Shown piece by piece: positions 21,380 to 33,009 of a stretch of 64,000 nt of DNA. This DNA comes from Buxus sempervirens (taxonomy: Eukaryota > Streptophyta > Magnoliopsida > Buxales > Buxaceae), in NCBI GenBank assembly GCA_947561395.2, contig OX387194.1:32374036-32438035 (forward strand), written 5' to 3'. Position 1 is the first letter of the stretch, and each line of letters opens with the position of its first letter. The notes under the pieces are model-generated. The model was not told the origin of the DNA and did not search any database. It saw only the letters and a program-made list of their open reading frames with translations. A program made the position numbers and the translations under genes.

Positions 21380-22359
21380 TGTAGACACCCCAAATTGCAC
21401 TACAAAATGAGAAACTAATAAAAACATTAATTGGAATTTAAACCAGGCCAAAAATGCATGAAAATGAATAAGTTGAGCCTTGCCCGTATTGTATCTACGG
21501 GCTAAGTGCGCCAGAATTTTATATACGGGCACGCAGCGCCCGTAATACCTATACGACACCTTTGGACCGTAAATCATTTACGGGCAAATCAGACTCGTGC
21601 GAGTTCTGTTCTTCTCTCGATTTCTGAGCCTTATCTTTAGTCCAATATCCCTTTAAATGAGCGAATTATATATTTTATTCGTGCGAAATATCTTTGGGGA
21701 TAAAGGATGGGCATTATCTTGTGTTTAACTCAAACTGAAACTCTATCTTGCCAAACCTTGGACCAACCATACCCCTGTGTTTGCCTATAAATAGAGGGCC
21801 TTTCCTCAAGCAAAAGGCCACAAAAATTTGAAGTCTAAGAAGCTCCAAGAGAAGAAAGGAATCCCTACTGCCCTGCTTGCTCAATCCAGGTAAGTTCCTT
21901 TCCCCTTTTATTTTCTGTCTTCAATTCTAGAGATAATAGGATCTTCTCTATTGCTGTAGAATAAGGCCATCTTTTATTCTGTATTCCTAAACTTGTCTCT
22001 AAGTACCTCAAGAGTCTCTCTAGCCGTAAAACGTGAAGAGAGAGCTAGGGGAAAAGAGAACAGGTGGATCCTTAGAATAGAACCCCATATCTGTTTTTCT
22101 CCTTTTTTATAGAATAAAGCCTTTGATTGTGTTTGTATACCCAAACCTATTTCCAAGTACATCAAGAATCCTCTCTAGCCGTAAAACGTGAAGAGAGAGC
22201 TAGGGGAAAAGAGAACATGTAGATCCGTAGGGTAGACCCCCATGTGCTCTAATCTGTGAGATGTGGCTGCTTTAAATATCTTGATCATGCTTTAATGCTT
22301 TTTATGATGAATCTGAATGAATCCATTAATCTATGATGTTTATAGCATGAGATCCCCAC
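21380..22359 (+). repeat. 3' LTR of element 1, first part
   Basis: It starts TGTAGACACCCC after the PPT and follows the 5' LTR copy. It carries a palindrome array (21482-21585) and TATA box CTATAAATAG (21785-21794). It stops at CCCAC (22355-22359), where element 2 begins; the remainder is at 41446-42269. Confidence 0.93.
21482..21585. repeat. Palindrome array in element 1 LTR
   Basis: GCCCGTA (21482), TACGGGC (21496), GCCAGAA (21510), TACGGGC (21524), GCCCGTA (21538), TACGACA (21552) and further degenerate half-sites up to TACGGGC (21579). In this family the array is about 200 bp upstream of the TATA box rather than adjacent. The 5' LTR begins in the last part of this array at position 1. 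Confidence 0.8.
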
Positions 22360-22921
22360 TGTTAGCACTTCATTTTTGCACCCCAAAAAATGAAGAAAAT
22401 GAAAATTTCAATTAAAAAGTCAAACCCTGAGGGGGCCAAAAATTGACTTTTGATTCAAGTAAATTTGGCCATCAAACTTCATTTCATTGAAAAGAGCATT
22501 TCGACACGGTTCCAACGCAACTGAATTTGCTGGAATCGGAGTCCAGATGGGAAAATTTTGAGTTGGTCAAACTTTTGGGGATCGAAAAGTTGACTTTTTG
22601 CTCGACCCCAATTCAGCTGCCAGACTTGATCCCAAGGGATAGGTGGTTCCGAGCCGGTTCCAACGACACTAAGTTTGCTGAAATCGGACACCGGACGAAG
22701 AAGTTATGAGCAGTTGAAGTTATAGAAAAACTGCCCATGTGGCAAAAAGGAAGCAAAAAATGGAATAAACCAATAAAATAAATAAATAAATGTGTTTAAT
22801 AATATTTTAATAAAAGAGAATCTCGCTTTTTTAATAAAATAATCGGAAAAATCGAATGAAATCTTGCAAAAAAAAAAATTGAATAAAGGTTTGAAATCCA
22901 AACATTTTAAAAACGTGCTGG

Positions 22922-23159
22922 ACCGTATTTCAATTACGGGCAGGGCATGCCCGTATTTCAAATACGGGCAAGCTTCTGGAAGAAGACACGCGTCGTTATA
23001 CGGCGGGACACGCGTCCCGTACGGCCGATTCTGCGAGATTTACAAATGTGCGTTTTTCGCCCGTATTTGAATTACGGGCAAAGCACGCCCGTACATGAAG
23101 TACGGGCAAGGCACGCCCGTACTTCAAATACGGGCACGCCCCTTTTTGCCTATAAATAG
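22922..23159 (+). promoter_or_regulatory. Promoter of element 2 5' LTR: palindrome array plus TATA
   Basis: The first group of half-sites is at 22922-22969. The second group is at 23059, 23073, 23087, 23101, 23115 and 23129 (exact 14-nt pitch). The last half-site ends at 23135 and CTATAAATAGG starts at 23150. The 3' LTR repeats this (39738-39814, TATA at 39830). Confidence 0.88.
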
Positions 23160-23952
23160 GGAGGCCCCCCCTCATTTCAACAAGCCATCTTGATAGGCCT
23201 CCACCCTCTCCCTCTCCTGCTAACCATGACCAAACTCTGCCCAAATGCTGCCACCCCTAAACCCAAACCTTTTTTTCCCAAAATGCCCCTCTCTCACCAA
23301 AACCATGTCTAAACCCTCTCTAATCTTCCTTTGAGCATAACCTCCTCCCAAACCCCTCTCAAAAATCAACCTAGAAAATTTGGAGGATACGGAAGCGCTG
23401 CTCAAATTGTTGGAGAACCATAACATCAACCAAGCAACTAATTACATTGTAAGTAAGCTCTTCCGTTAAACTAAGTAAGTTTTGATTTTTATTATTCTCT
23501 TCTTCACTACTTCTTTTCATTTTTATGTTATGTCTAACATGTTTTGAGTGTTGTATGAGGAATTGCATACCAAAGTAGTCATTCTCATGCAAAAAAAAAA
23601 AAAAAAGAAGAGGAAGGTGATAACAAAGGGCTATCAAAAATGCCTCAAAGAAAAGGAAATTTGACCCTGTTTTATCACCATTATGGGAAGAAGATTGAAG
23701 TCATTTTTGAGCATCTGATGTCCCCTGTAAATTACCCCTTTCCCATTCTTAAAAATTGATAGTGAATAACCAAGAAAGGATCTTGCTTGCTCAAAGAACC
23801 AAGAAAAGAAGGAAAAGATGGTCCTTTGGACTAAAAGAAGAAAATGCAGTATGTTGAAGGAGCTGGAACCATCCTAGATGTTGCTGGATGTTCCAAAGAA
23901 AGCACGGAATGGATCCTAGGCGGAATCGGCGGCCAAAATGCAAAATTAGTTG

Positions 23953-24060
23953 CGCCCGTAAACTCAGAGCGGTTTGGGCATCCCCGTATTTGTTTCACGG
24001 GCGAGCCAAACCGGGTTTCATTCACGGGCAAAGGCAGCCCGTATAACAAATACGGGCCAG
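23953..24060. repeat. Second palindrome array in element 2 5' LTR
   Basis: GCCCGTA, CCCGTAT, CACGGGC, CACGGGC, GCCCGTA and TACGGGC, about 800 bp downstream of the TATA box and therefore in the transcribed part of the LTR. Confidence 0.78.
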
Positions 24061-24782
24061 TGTAATTATAACTTAAAAAACTTAATTTTTGGCCCGGTTG
24101 GACTTGAACCGGCCTGAACCAACCCTTTAGACTTCTTGGGCCATTTTAAGCCCATATTTGGACCGTGGGCCCAAATGGACCCACCAAGGCACCTTGAGCC
24201 CACTTGTGGGGCCCACCTTAGACTAGCCTATACCAGGCCTGTTTTCAATAAACAGGCCCAGGCCCCTTGACCCTTGGCTAATGGGCCAAATCCAAGCCCA
24301 CTAAGCCCATTGCATGTGTAAATAGTTTAAATAAATAACTAAACGGGTTACCCAATAACCCAACTGGGCCCCAATCCCAACCATGGCAACCCGCGGGTCT
24401 TCCAACGGGACCCGGGTCTGACCCACTCCATTAAATAAAAATATAAAATCAAACTAAAAGGGACCCACACCTCTAGAGGGCCCCGCCAAACCTAACAAGG
24501 CAGCATGCTGGTCTAGGAAAAGGGTGAAATTGACTCAAAAACCAGGGAGACCCGAGGGACCCGTCAGACCGACGGGGCGGGCCGGGGTGTCTTAGGGCTT
24601 CCCCGGACGTAACCGGGGACTTAGCTAGATCTCTAATAAGCCGCAGACCAGACTTAGACCCGGATAGGGCAAACACCGTGTCTGCCTGCACCTCTCAGGC
24701 AGTGGCGACTTCGAAAGTCCTGAGGCACACACCCAACGTGCACCCGGTGTGCGATCTAGGCCAGGTTTAGGTGCGCACAGCT

Positions 24783-24800
24783 TGGCGACTCTGTTGGGGA
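24783..24800 (+). other. Primer binding site of element 2
   Basis: TGGCGACTCTGTTGGGGA begins three bases after the LTR end (24779). One base differs from the element 1 PBS. Confidence 0.85.
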
Positions 24801-26107
24801 GCCCTCAACCCAGTCGGACCCTGGTTATCAAATGAGTCAACTAGGTGGATATAAGCAGATTTAGGAAGTACTTCTTGTCCAACCTTAGTGGTTTATGGAA
24901 CTTATGCAATTACATGGTATTGGGGGATCCTGTCATAAGGACGAGATAATTGCCTAAGGAAAGTGGAATTTAAACGGTTCCCTGTGACCCTCCACTTACT
25001 TAGGGATCCACCCAAGCATTGTATTGCATACTGTTCTGTATTCTCACTATAAAAGTGACATTAAGGAACCCTTAATCAGCCCATTATCCAAGAATCACCT
25101 GAGCAGACATAGCACTTGGCTCCACTGCACATACAAGCACCTCACTACACCGTGAATGAATTTTTTAACTGCGTGGGGTGACATGCACGAGGGAGTCTGC
25201 ATGGATGATCCAAACTGAATGCTATCTGCACCATGTGAATGCTCTTCTTAACCAAAACCTAGATCTCTCTAGCAGCCACCCTTCTTCAATCGAGAAACTT
25301 ACTTTTGGGATGGTATTAGCCCTACGCTCCCGTGGCTTGCCGGGGAAAGCAGGGTAAACCCATCTCCCCAGGTTTCTGGATTCTTCAAGCGCCATTGGTT
25401 TCTTGCCATGGTACGCGAAGGGTCTAGTACTTGGCTCAGACCCTTGAAGGCAGGTGCCTTGGGCTGGGTATCCTTCCCCACCTATTACTTCTGATAAACC
25501 CTGATGTGAGCATGAACATGAATGAACAAATATGGGTAAAATCAGTTTGGGGCATTAACCCCTGCCTTTGTTGGTCTTAACCCTAATTTAAGGAAATTAA
25601 CTCGATTTAATCCTCGCATTCAAGTCGGTCTTGGTTCAGATGAAAGCCGGCCAGATCAGACAGAAATGGGTCAGAACAGAGGCAGAAAAACCCTAGAGAT
25701 AGGATTTCAGCCCACCTGCCGAGTGGCAAATTTGTACCCTCCTTTTGGGTTCTTAACAACCCTAAAGGTGATTCTCTTTCCAGATTTATTTTTATAAATT
25801 TCGCCCTCGAAGGCAAGTTGTAAATATTGTTTTCAGTCCGACACTAGGGGCAGATGAAAGAGTAGATGAAAGGGCAGATGAAAGAAAAGGCCGGCTAAGA
25901 CCTGAATGTGTTCTCCAAACATTTAAAGGAGATAACCCTTAAGACCCCATAACTTGAGTGCTTGGATTTAATTCCTGTGATTGATAATTGCATAAATTGC
26001 TTAGGCATTGATTTAATTTTTACATATCTTGTTGCATGCCTTAGACTAATTTAGAGTTTTTGGTGGAAAACCCTAAATTGACTTGGAATTTCAATCGGAT
26101 AGTCGGC
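24801..26107 (+). other. Leader of element 2 before accessory ORF
   Basis: 1.3 kb without a recognisable coding region. I see no array or known RNA element here. Confidence 0.55.
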
Positions 26108-27572
26108 ATGGCATCTTCATCCTCGACTGAGAGAGTTCGCTTCCCTAGAATAGAGAAGTGTGCCTTTGATACCCCTTGGATCAGTTCTTGGACAAGGCAA
26201 TTGCAAGGAGATGAACAAATTAAATGGGAATAGAAATACCATATGGGACAAACTCTGTCCCTGTTAAATGTGCCCATTAATTGGGACATGATTCAGGCGG
26301 CCTTACCTTTCTGGAATCCTCGACTTTCCCTTTTTAGGTTTGGGACTAATGAGCTGACTCTCACAATTGAGGAATTCGAACTATTCCTTCGATTCCGTGA
26401 CCATGGAGAACCTGCCAGGCCAAACCTCAAAGATAGCTACAAGAATGAAGCTTGTACTTTCTTTGGCCTACCCAGAGGAGAATTCCAGACTTTAGGAGGT
26501 GACCAAGCATTCACGCGGGTCTCTAAAACCTTCCTTGCTGAAAAAATAAGGAACAAAAAGCAGGAAAGACCCCGTGTTTGGTGGGATACCTTCACCTTTG
26601 TGGTTCTGTCACAGCTCTTCTTTCCTACTGGGGGAGACACCATTAATTTGGCCCTCATGGAAATTGTAGACCAACTCCAAGTGAAATTCCGAATTGCACC
26701 ACTGATCCTTGCTCAGCTATATCATGCCTTGACCATGACCAAGAACGGAACTAGGAGGTTTCAGGGATGCGCTCCTCTCCTACACATTTGGCTTCAAGAT
26801 CACCTGATGTTGCTGAACTTGTCAGCCCACGTTATGGGTACGTCCGTGACAATGTCACATTGATGGCCCGAAGAGAGATTAGACCAGACTTACCCTCTAG
26901 AGAGGACTGGTTTGACTACTTTCTCCAGTTGAAAGGAGAAACTGATATAAGATGGGGAGGCACATTTGACCAAACATATACTCCCGTCATAGCTTTCAGG
27001 AAAAGACATTGCCTAGCCTTGATAGGCTTGACCCATGCCATGCCATACTATCCGGTTCGAATTCTGAGACAGTTTGGGAAGTCTCAGGGAATATCAATCA
27101 AGGATGAGGCGGAAGGATTAACTGGCCCACTTACATGGGAATTGAAGAAAAAATTGGTGAAGGAATGGCAACACGTGCACATACTCCAAGAGGACATTTT
27201 CACTGCATCCGACGTTCGTAATTACGAACAATGGATTGCTCGAGAAACTGGCCTAGACAGCCCACCTCCTCTCCATATCGTCACCTCTGACGATATCCCA
27301 GTTCCACCCCTGACACATACAGGGATAGGGCGGCCGAACTGCGGGAATCTCATTCTCGAATCCACCGTGCATACGTGGATTCCGAGCGAAAAAACAAGCA
27401 GGCCAATGAGGCCCTTCAGCAGCAGCTTGACACCATGCGCAGACGCGCAAAAGAGGACCGACGTCTGCGGAATAAACTTCTGCGTGCCTTGAAAAGGCGA
27501 GACGTGTCCTCTCATTATGATAATGACCAACCTAGCTTGACTCTGGGTTTGTTTGTTTTTTTTATCATGTAA
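26108..27572 (+). pseudogene. ORF1: Accessory ORF1 of element 2: DUF7745-like, sense, intronless
   Basis: The ATG at 26108 gives MASSSSTERVRFPR, resembling MASLTPFSSVDE of antisense gene 1 in element 1. Shared features in the same order: PINWDMIQAALPFWNPRLSL, LTLTIEEFELFL, RIAPLILAQLYHAL, RFQGCAPLLHIWLQDHL, YPVRILRQFGKSQGI, VKEWQHVHIL. The C-terminus is a basic coiled coil (ALQQQLDTMRRRAKEDRRL). Defects: TAG at 26231 and frame shifts near 26810 and 27310. The position between PBS and gag is that of Ogre ORF1, whose role is unknown. The region where antisense gene 1 has its intron is continuous here. Confidence 0.83.
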
Positions 27573-27699
27573 TTGCTTGTTCTGAATTTTGGCATTGTAC
27601 TTCCTTTTCCATGAAGTGTTTTGTGTTAGATTTAATAAAGTCAATTAAGACATCCCCCCAATTCCTTTTTCAAACAATCTGGCCCCAATCCATCAACTT

Positions 27700-28210
27700 C
27701 AAAACTTTCAGGCGATCTGAATAAAGAACTCGCCAAATCCTTAAACCCATGGGCTCTGAATAAAGAACACCCAATTCCTACCCAACTTTCAAATCTTCAG
27801 AGATTATCAATTCTGAATTTAAATTTTAAATCTTTAAGGGTTCTGAATAAAGAACACCCAATTCCTACCCAACTTTCAAATCTTCAGAAATTATCAATTT
27901 CCAATTTAAATTTTAAATCTTTAAGGGTTCTAAATAAAGAACACCCAATTTAAAATTTTCAGGCGATCTGAATAAAAGAACTCGCCAAACTCTTTTAAAT
28001 CTTTAAACTTAAGGGTTCTAAATAAAGAACACCCCATTTTTTTTCAATCAACTCTAAAACTTTCGGGCAAACTGAATAAAGAACTTGCCAAAGGAATTTT
28101 TAAACCCAGGGGATTCTGAATAAAGAACACCCCATCCTTATTAACTCTCAAACTTTCAAGTTTCAAGTTTAAGTCTTAAAACCCCAGGGTTCTGAATAAA
28201 GAACACCCAA
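27700..28210. repeat. Minisatellite I of element 2
   Basis: The motif TCTGAATAAAGAACACCC (variant AACTCGCC) appears about nine times (near 27717, 27756, 27841, 27928, 27965, 28015, 28071, 28115, 28190), separated by AACTTTCAAATCTTCAGG-like spacers. Unit length is irregular, 40-90 bp. Confidence 0.85.
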
Positions 28211-28264
28211 TCCCTTGAGCTCAGATCACACCCGTCTGATTTAAAAGATCACATGGTCAGCCTA

Positions 28265-28760
28265 TGGGGCACTGATGCCACTGGTGTTTAAACCAGAAAA
28301 TTGGCAGAGGATCGTCCTGGCATAGCATACCTCGTTGTGTGGCACCAAGGTCGAGCAACTAAGCTAACGACTAAGGTACGCTCAGGTATCCCTAGCCGAA
28401 CTCTCAGGGCTTTAATGCCACTGGTGTTTAAACCAGAAAATTGGCAGAGGATCGTCCTGGCATAGCATACCCCGTTGTGTGGCACCAAGGTCAAGCAACT
28501 AAGCTAACGACTAAGGTACGCTCGGGTATCCCTAGCCGAAGTTTAGGGCACTGAAGCCACTGGTAATTAAACCAGAAAATTGGTGGAAGATCGTCCTGGC
28601 ATAGCCTTCCCCGTTGTGAGGCGTCAAAGTCAATGGTGATTAAACCAACGACTAGCTAAGACACGCCTGGGAACTACTAGCCGAAGTTAGGTGCTAAAAC
28701 CATCAGAGATTAAACTGAAAATTGGTTGAGGTACACCTGGATGTTGCTGTTTAGCTCATC
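28265..28760. repeat. Minisatellite II of element 2 (~140 bp unit, 3.5 copies)
   Basis: Units start near 28270, 28412, 28552 and 28690, with GCCACTGGTGTTTAAACCAG, ATTGGCAGAGGATCGTCCTG, GTTGTGTGGCACCAAGGTC and TACGCTC-GGTATCCCTAGCC. The first two copies are nearly identical; later ones are more divergent. Confidence 0.9.
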
Positions 28761-28823
28761 CCCTGCGGAGACTTAACATGGTCCAACCTCGTGATACTGA
28801 GCTCAAACCAACATTTTAAATTT

Positions 28824-29410
28824 TGGGTTCCCTTTCCCAGCCGTTTGGCTAAAACAGACCAGTCTAAACCGGGTTCTCTTTCCCAGCCGCTTGGCTAAAA
28901 CAGATCAGTCTAAATCGGGTTCTCTCCCCCAACCATATGGTTAAAACAGATCAGTCTAAATAGGGTTCTCTCCCCCAACCTTTGGTTAAAACAGATCAGT
29001 TTAGGGTTCTCTTTCCCAGCCGTTTGGCTAAAACAGATCAGTCTAAACCGGGTTCTCTTTCCCAGCCGTTTGGCGAAAACAGATCAGTATAAACCGGGTT
29101 CTCTTTCCCAGCCGCTTGGTTAAAACAGATCAGTCTAAATCGGGTTCTCTTTCCCAACCGTTTGGTTAAAACAGACCAGCCTAAACCGGGTTCTCTTTCC
29201 CAACCGTTTGGTTAAAACAGATCAGCTTAGGGTTCACTCCCTCAATCTTTGGTTAAAACAGATCAGTTTAAATCGGGTTCTCTTTCCCAGCCATATGGCT
29301 AAAACAGATCTGTTTAAATTGGGTTCTCTCTCCCAACCGCTTGGCTAAAACAGACCAATCTAAACTAGGTTCTCTTTCCCAGCCATTCGGCTAAAATAGA
29401 TCAAGCTTAA
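28824..29410. repeat. Minisatellite III of element 2 (~46 bp unit, ~13 copies)
   Basis: GGGTTCTCTTTCCCAGCCGT, then TTGGCTAAAACAGATCAGTC and TAAACC, repeats from 28824 to about 29400. CCAGCCGTTTGGCT(AA) contains an inverted AGCC/GGCT, giving each copy a possible small hairpin. It ends ~180 bp before the gag ATG. Confidence 0.92.
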
Positions 29411-29586
29411 GAGTCCCTATCATTTTCAAAATAATTCAAACAAATTAATCCTTGATCCTTCTTTACAGTTAGAATACATCAATAATCATGCATATAAGTT
29501 GCACTAATATCCGCCGGTTGCCCTTCCCAAGTACCAAAATTGCTTCTCGAAGCCCTTACCTGTTAAGATCCAGAAGAAGACTTGAG

Positions 29587-32500
29587 ATGGAGCAGCCAAG
29601 GGAACAGACCTCGTCAGGACAAGACCAGGCAGAGTCCAGCCAGACACAGACAGTGGCTGACCTACAACAGAGGATTGACAGTATGGGGACTATTATTCAA
29701 GAGTTAATGGCAGAATTAAGAGAACTCAGGATGACTCCCCCAGCTGCACCAGTGACCCTGCAGCAACCAATTGCTTCACCACAGATGGACGTTCCACCAC
29801 CATACCCTGTGTACCCAGCACCGTTGGTACCACCTCCGCCTCTACAGGCAGTACCTCTTCCACAAACTATTGCACCTGCCCAACTAGGGCAAGAAGAGGA
29901 AGATTGGTATAGAATACAGCAGGCCCAATTTGATGGAAAAATGGCAGCCACTAAGGCAGAGGTAGATGCTTTGCGTGAAGAACTGAAAAGCCTACGACCC
30001 AGTGCGGTCCCCATGGAGGCTACTTTAGACAGCCTCTGCTTCTTCTCCGATGTTCAACTTCCACCAAAATTCAAGTGCCCAGACTTGCATCAATTTGATG
30101 GCACCGGGTGCCCGTTAAACCATCTAAGGTCATACTCTGGAGATATGTGTCAATATGCCAAAGATGAAAAAATTATGATACAGTTCTTTCAGAGGTCGCT
30201 GATAGGAGCAGCATACAATTGGTTTTTGGGTTTGGATAAGACTAAGATCAAGAGTTGGAATGATTTAGCTGCCAAGTTCATCCAGCAATACCGATTGAAC
30301 AGCCAGATAGTTCAGACCAGGGCAGAGTTACAAAGGCTCTCCAAGAAAAATCAAGAGTCAGTATGAGAATATGCCAAGAGATGGAAAGAATTGGCGACCC
30401 TAGTCCAACCCCCACTACTTGAACAGGAGATGACCACCTTGTTCATAGCATCACTTGGACAGCCATTCTTTTCCCTACTACTGGGGCAAAGTACTTCCAA
30501 TTTCAATGACTTGATTCTGACAGCAGACAGGATTGAAGATGCTGTAAGGGCTGGAAAGATAGATGGAAGTGGCCATGGCCCGACACATAGGAGGCCTGCA
30601 ACCGGACAGAGTGGCAGAAATCAGGGGCAAGAGCCTAGGAGGCAGGAAACCCAGGCAGTTAATTATGTACAGCCAGCACAGCCCTATCACATTGCCTAGA
30701 GGAATGAAAGTCAGGGGCAGCCTTTGAGAAAGACGAGAGAAGAAGCAGAGGCAAGGATGAAGATGGTGTTTACCCCGCTGCCTTATGCACCTGCAGAACT
30801 ATTGGCTACACTGCTGAAGAAGGGGTACCTTCAAATCAAGCCTCCCAACCCCAGAATGATCAACTCATGAAGTTATAATGCAGCAGAAAGATGCGAGTAT
30901 CATTCTGGAGCTCCCGGGCCTTCAACAAATCGATGCTGGGACTTGAGGCATGACATACAGGATCTGATAGACAGTAAGAAGATCTCTGTCGATCCCCCAG
31001 CACCAGTAGCACCTACTCCTCCTACTGGTACAACCACTAACCCCCTTCCAGACCATAATAAGGCTTCTGGCAGCGGAGCAGTACATCAGGTCACCAGTGA
31101 TCAAGGCAGTAAACTACAGGTTGACCCGTCCTTACTGATTGGACGACCGGGGCAAGTTGTCAAGATTCATCTCCAAGAAGGGGCAATTTATCAACAGATA
31201 CATGTCATTAATGAAGAGGAGAATGAAGAAACCTTCATGGGGTTCCCTCTGGTGCATTTCAACTTTCCCGAACCAGAGCCTTTCTATCCTCCACCTGTCC
31301 CAAACTCACCCCCATTGAACATCTTCGACATGATGAACAACCCATTCAATGAACCTGTGGACTTCCTATTGGAACCACCCACCCTCAACTTACACCAACT
31401 TCACCTTGACCCAACCTACTCTGCTGTGCCTCCACCTTACCAATTCCTACCCATGTACCATGATTCTACCATCACTTCCACTGAAAGAGAAGTCAATCGG
31501 ATCACTCGTTCTGGTCGATACATAAACCCTAACCCTCTACCTACACCAGAGGGAGAGGCTAGTGAAGAAAGAACAAGGAAAGAAAAAGGGAAGGATATGG
31601 CTACTGAATTGCCACAGACCCACAAAAAGAAAGGAAAGGCCCCAGAAGAAGAGATTGAAAAACTCCACTATAGCGCCTTCACTCCGGAGTATGATCTAGT
31701 GCAGCAGTTGAATAAGACACTAGCCCAGATATCCATTATGCGTCTCTTATTGGATTCAAACAAACATAAAGATGTACTTATGAAAATACTGGGTGATACT
31801 CATGTGCCTGACGACATCAGCCCTGAGCAGCTGGAGACAGTAATGTCTATAATTGCTACTCCAGAAGCAATCTCTTTTTCCTCAGCAGACTTGCCCCCTG
31901 AAGGTTATAATCATACGGAGCCTCTGTTTATCACTGTAAGGTGCTCCGACTTAATAGTAAGACGAGTCATGATCAATAACGGGTCAGCTCTGAATATCTA
32001 TCCAGTCAGGACCTTCCACAGTCTGCAGCTGAACACTGATTTGATCAAACCTAGCTCCAACAATGTCCGCGGGTTTGACAATGCCAAGAAGGATTCCCTT
32101 GGGAAAGTTACTCTGGAAGTTACAATTGCCGAAAGGGCCTTCTTCGTCACCTTCAAGTTGATGGACATCAATGCCTCCTTTAATTTGCTGATTGGAAGAC
32201 CTTGGTTACATCAAGCAGGGGCAGTCCCGTCCACCTTACATCGAATGATCCGATTTATCTCGGGAAATCAATTGATCACAGTGCATGCAGAAAATCACAG
32301 AGAATTTGAACAAGGAGGGGTACCTATGGTTGATTATGAGCTGCCTACTTCCCTAAACTTTCAAGCCATTGAAATGGTGCAAGTAAACCGCATTCCTACT
32401 CCTCTGCAATCAGACTTGTCTCGCAGAAGGAAAAGGAAGAGCATGTTCGGTGCTGCTAAATGTGCCGACTGGGGCCTCCGAGTAGGAGATGGTTTGGGCA

Positions 32501-33009
32501 AATACAAGCAAGGCATCAAGTCTGCAATCCAGCCATGTGACAAATCTGTGGGCTTTGGATTGGGGTTTGTTCTTGAACCTGAAGACTATGCCAGGTTATT
32601 TGGCATGAAAGCTGAACGGAAAAGGGCACGAGCAGAAGGAAGGGACCCACATTGGCCCATCTGTGTACATGGCCAGTTATACCATCATTTTACCAATATG
32701 GAGAGGGAAGCCGCACAGGCCATTCAGAACATAGTCCCCCAGGGATGGGGCGATGAATTCAATGATCCAGCTGATCAAGCGGAAGCTAATTATCTGCAAA
32801 GGTTATGGGACGAACCTCCCTTGCCCCAGGAGACAGTTACAGAAGAAAACTCAGAAGCTCTCAGTGGGTTGATGGAAGAACTGTCCGCTTTATTTTCTTG
32901 GCAGTCAGTTGACACCGAAAAACCAGCTATCCCGGAAGAGGCATTTGCCTACCCATTAGATGAGTTCGAGGAACCGCCAACTGAGGCTGAAGAAGAAGAG
33001 CCAGCTTAG
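29587..33009 (+). pseudogene. gag-pro: gag-pro of element 2 (stops; protease Asp lost)
   Basis: ATG 29587 (MEQPREQTSS) opens a single frame to TAG 33007, broken by TGA 30364, TAG 30697 and TGA 30868. Visible: a coiled-coil start (VADLQQRIDSMGTIIQELM); a Pro-rich segment; a capsid-like region (KFKCPDLHQFDGTGCPLNHL, SWNDLAAKFIQQY); a zinc-knuckle-like CEYHSGAPGPSTNRC. A linker leads to a protease whose active-site motif reads INNGSALN instead of IDNGSALN (codon AAT at 31975-31977), followed by FKLMDINASFNLLIGRPWLH. A G-patch-like GDGLGKYKQGI follows (about 32490-32525). Loss of the catalytic Asp would inactivate the protease even without the stops. Confidence 0.9.

Larger units (their letters stand above)
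22360..24779 (+). repeat. 5' LTR of element 2 (2420 bp)
   Basis: It pairs with 39040-41440. This copy ends GGTGTGCGATCTAGG then CCAGGTTTAGGTGCGCACA; the 3' copy lacks the roughly 20 bases between GTGTGC and the final CACA. It contains two palindrome arrays and a TATA box. The 24100-24460 stretch is rich in GGGCCCA words. Confidence 0.94.
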
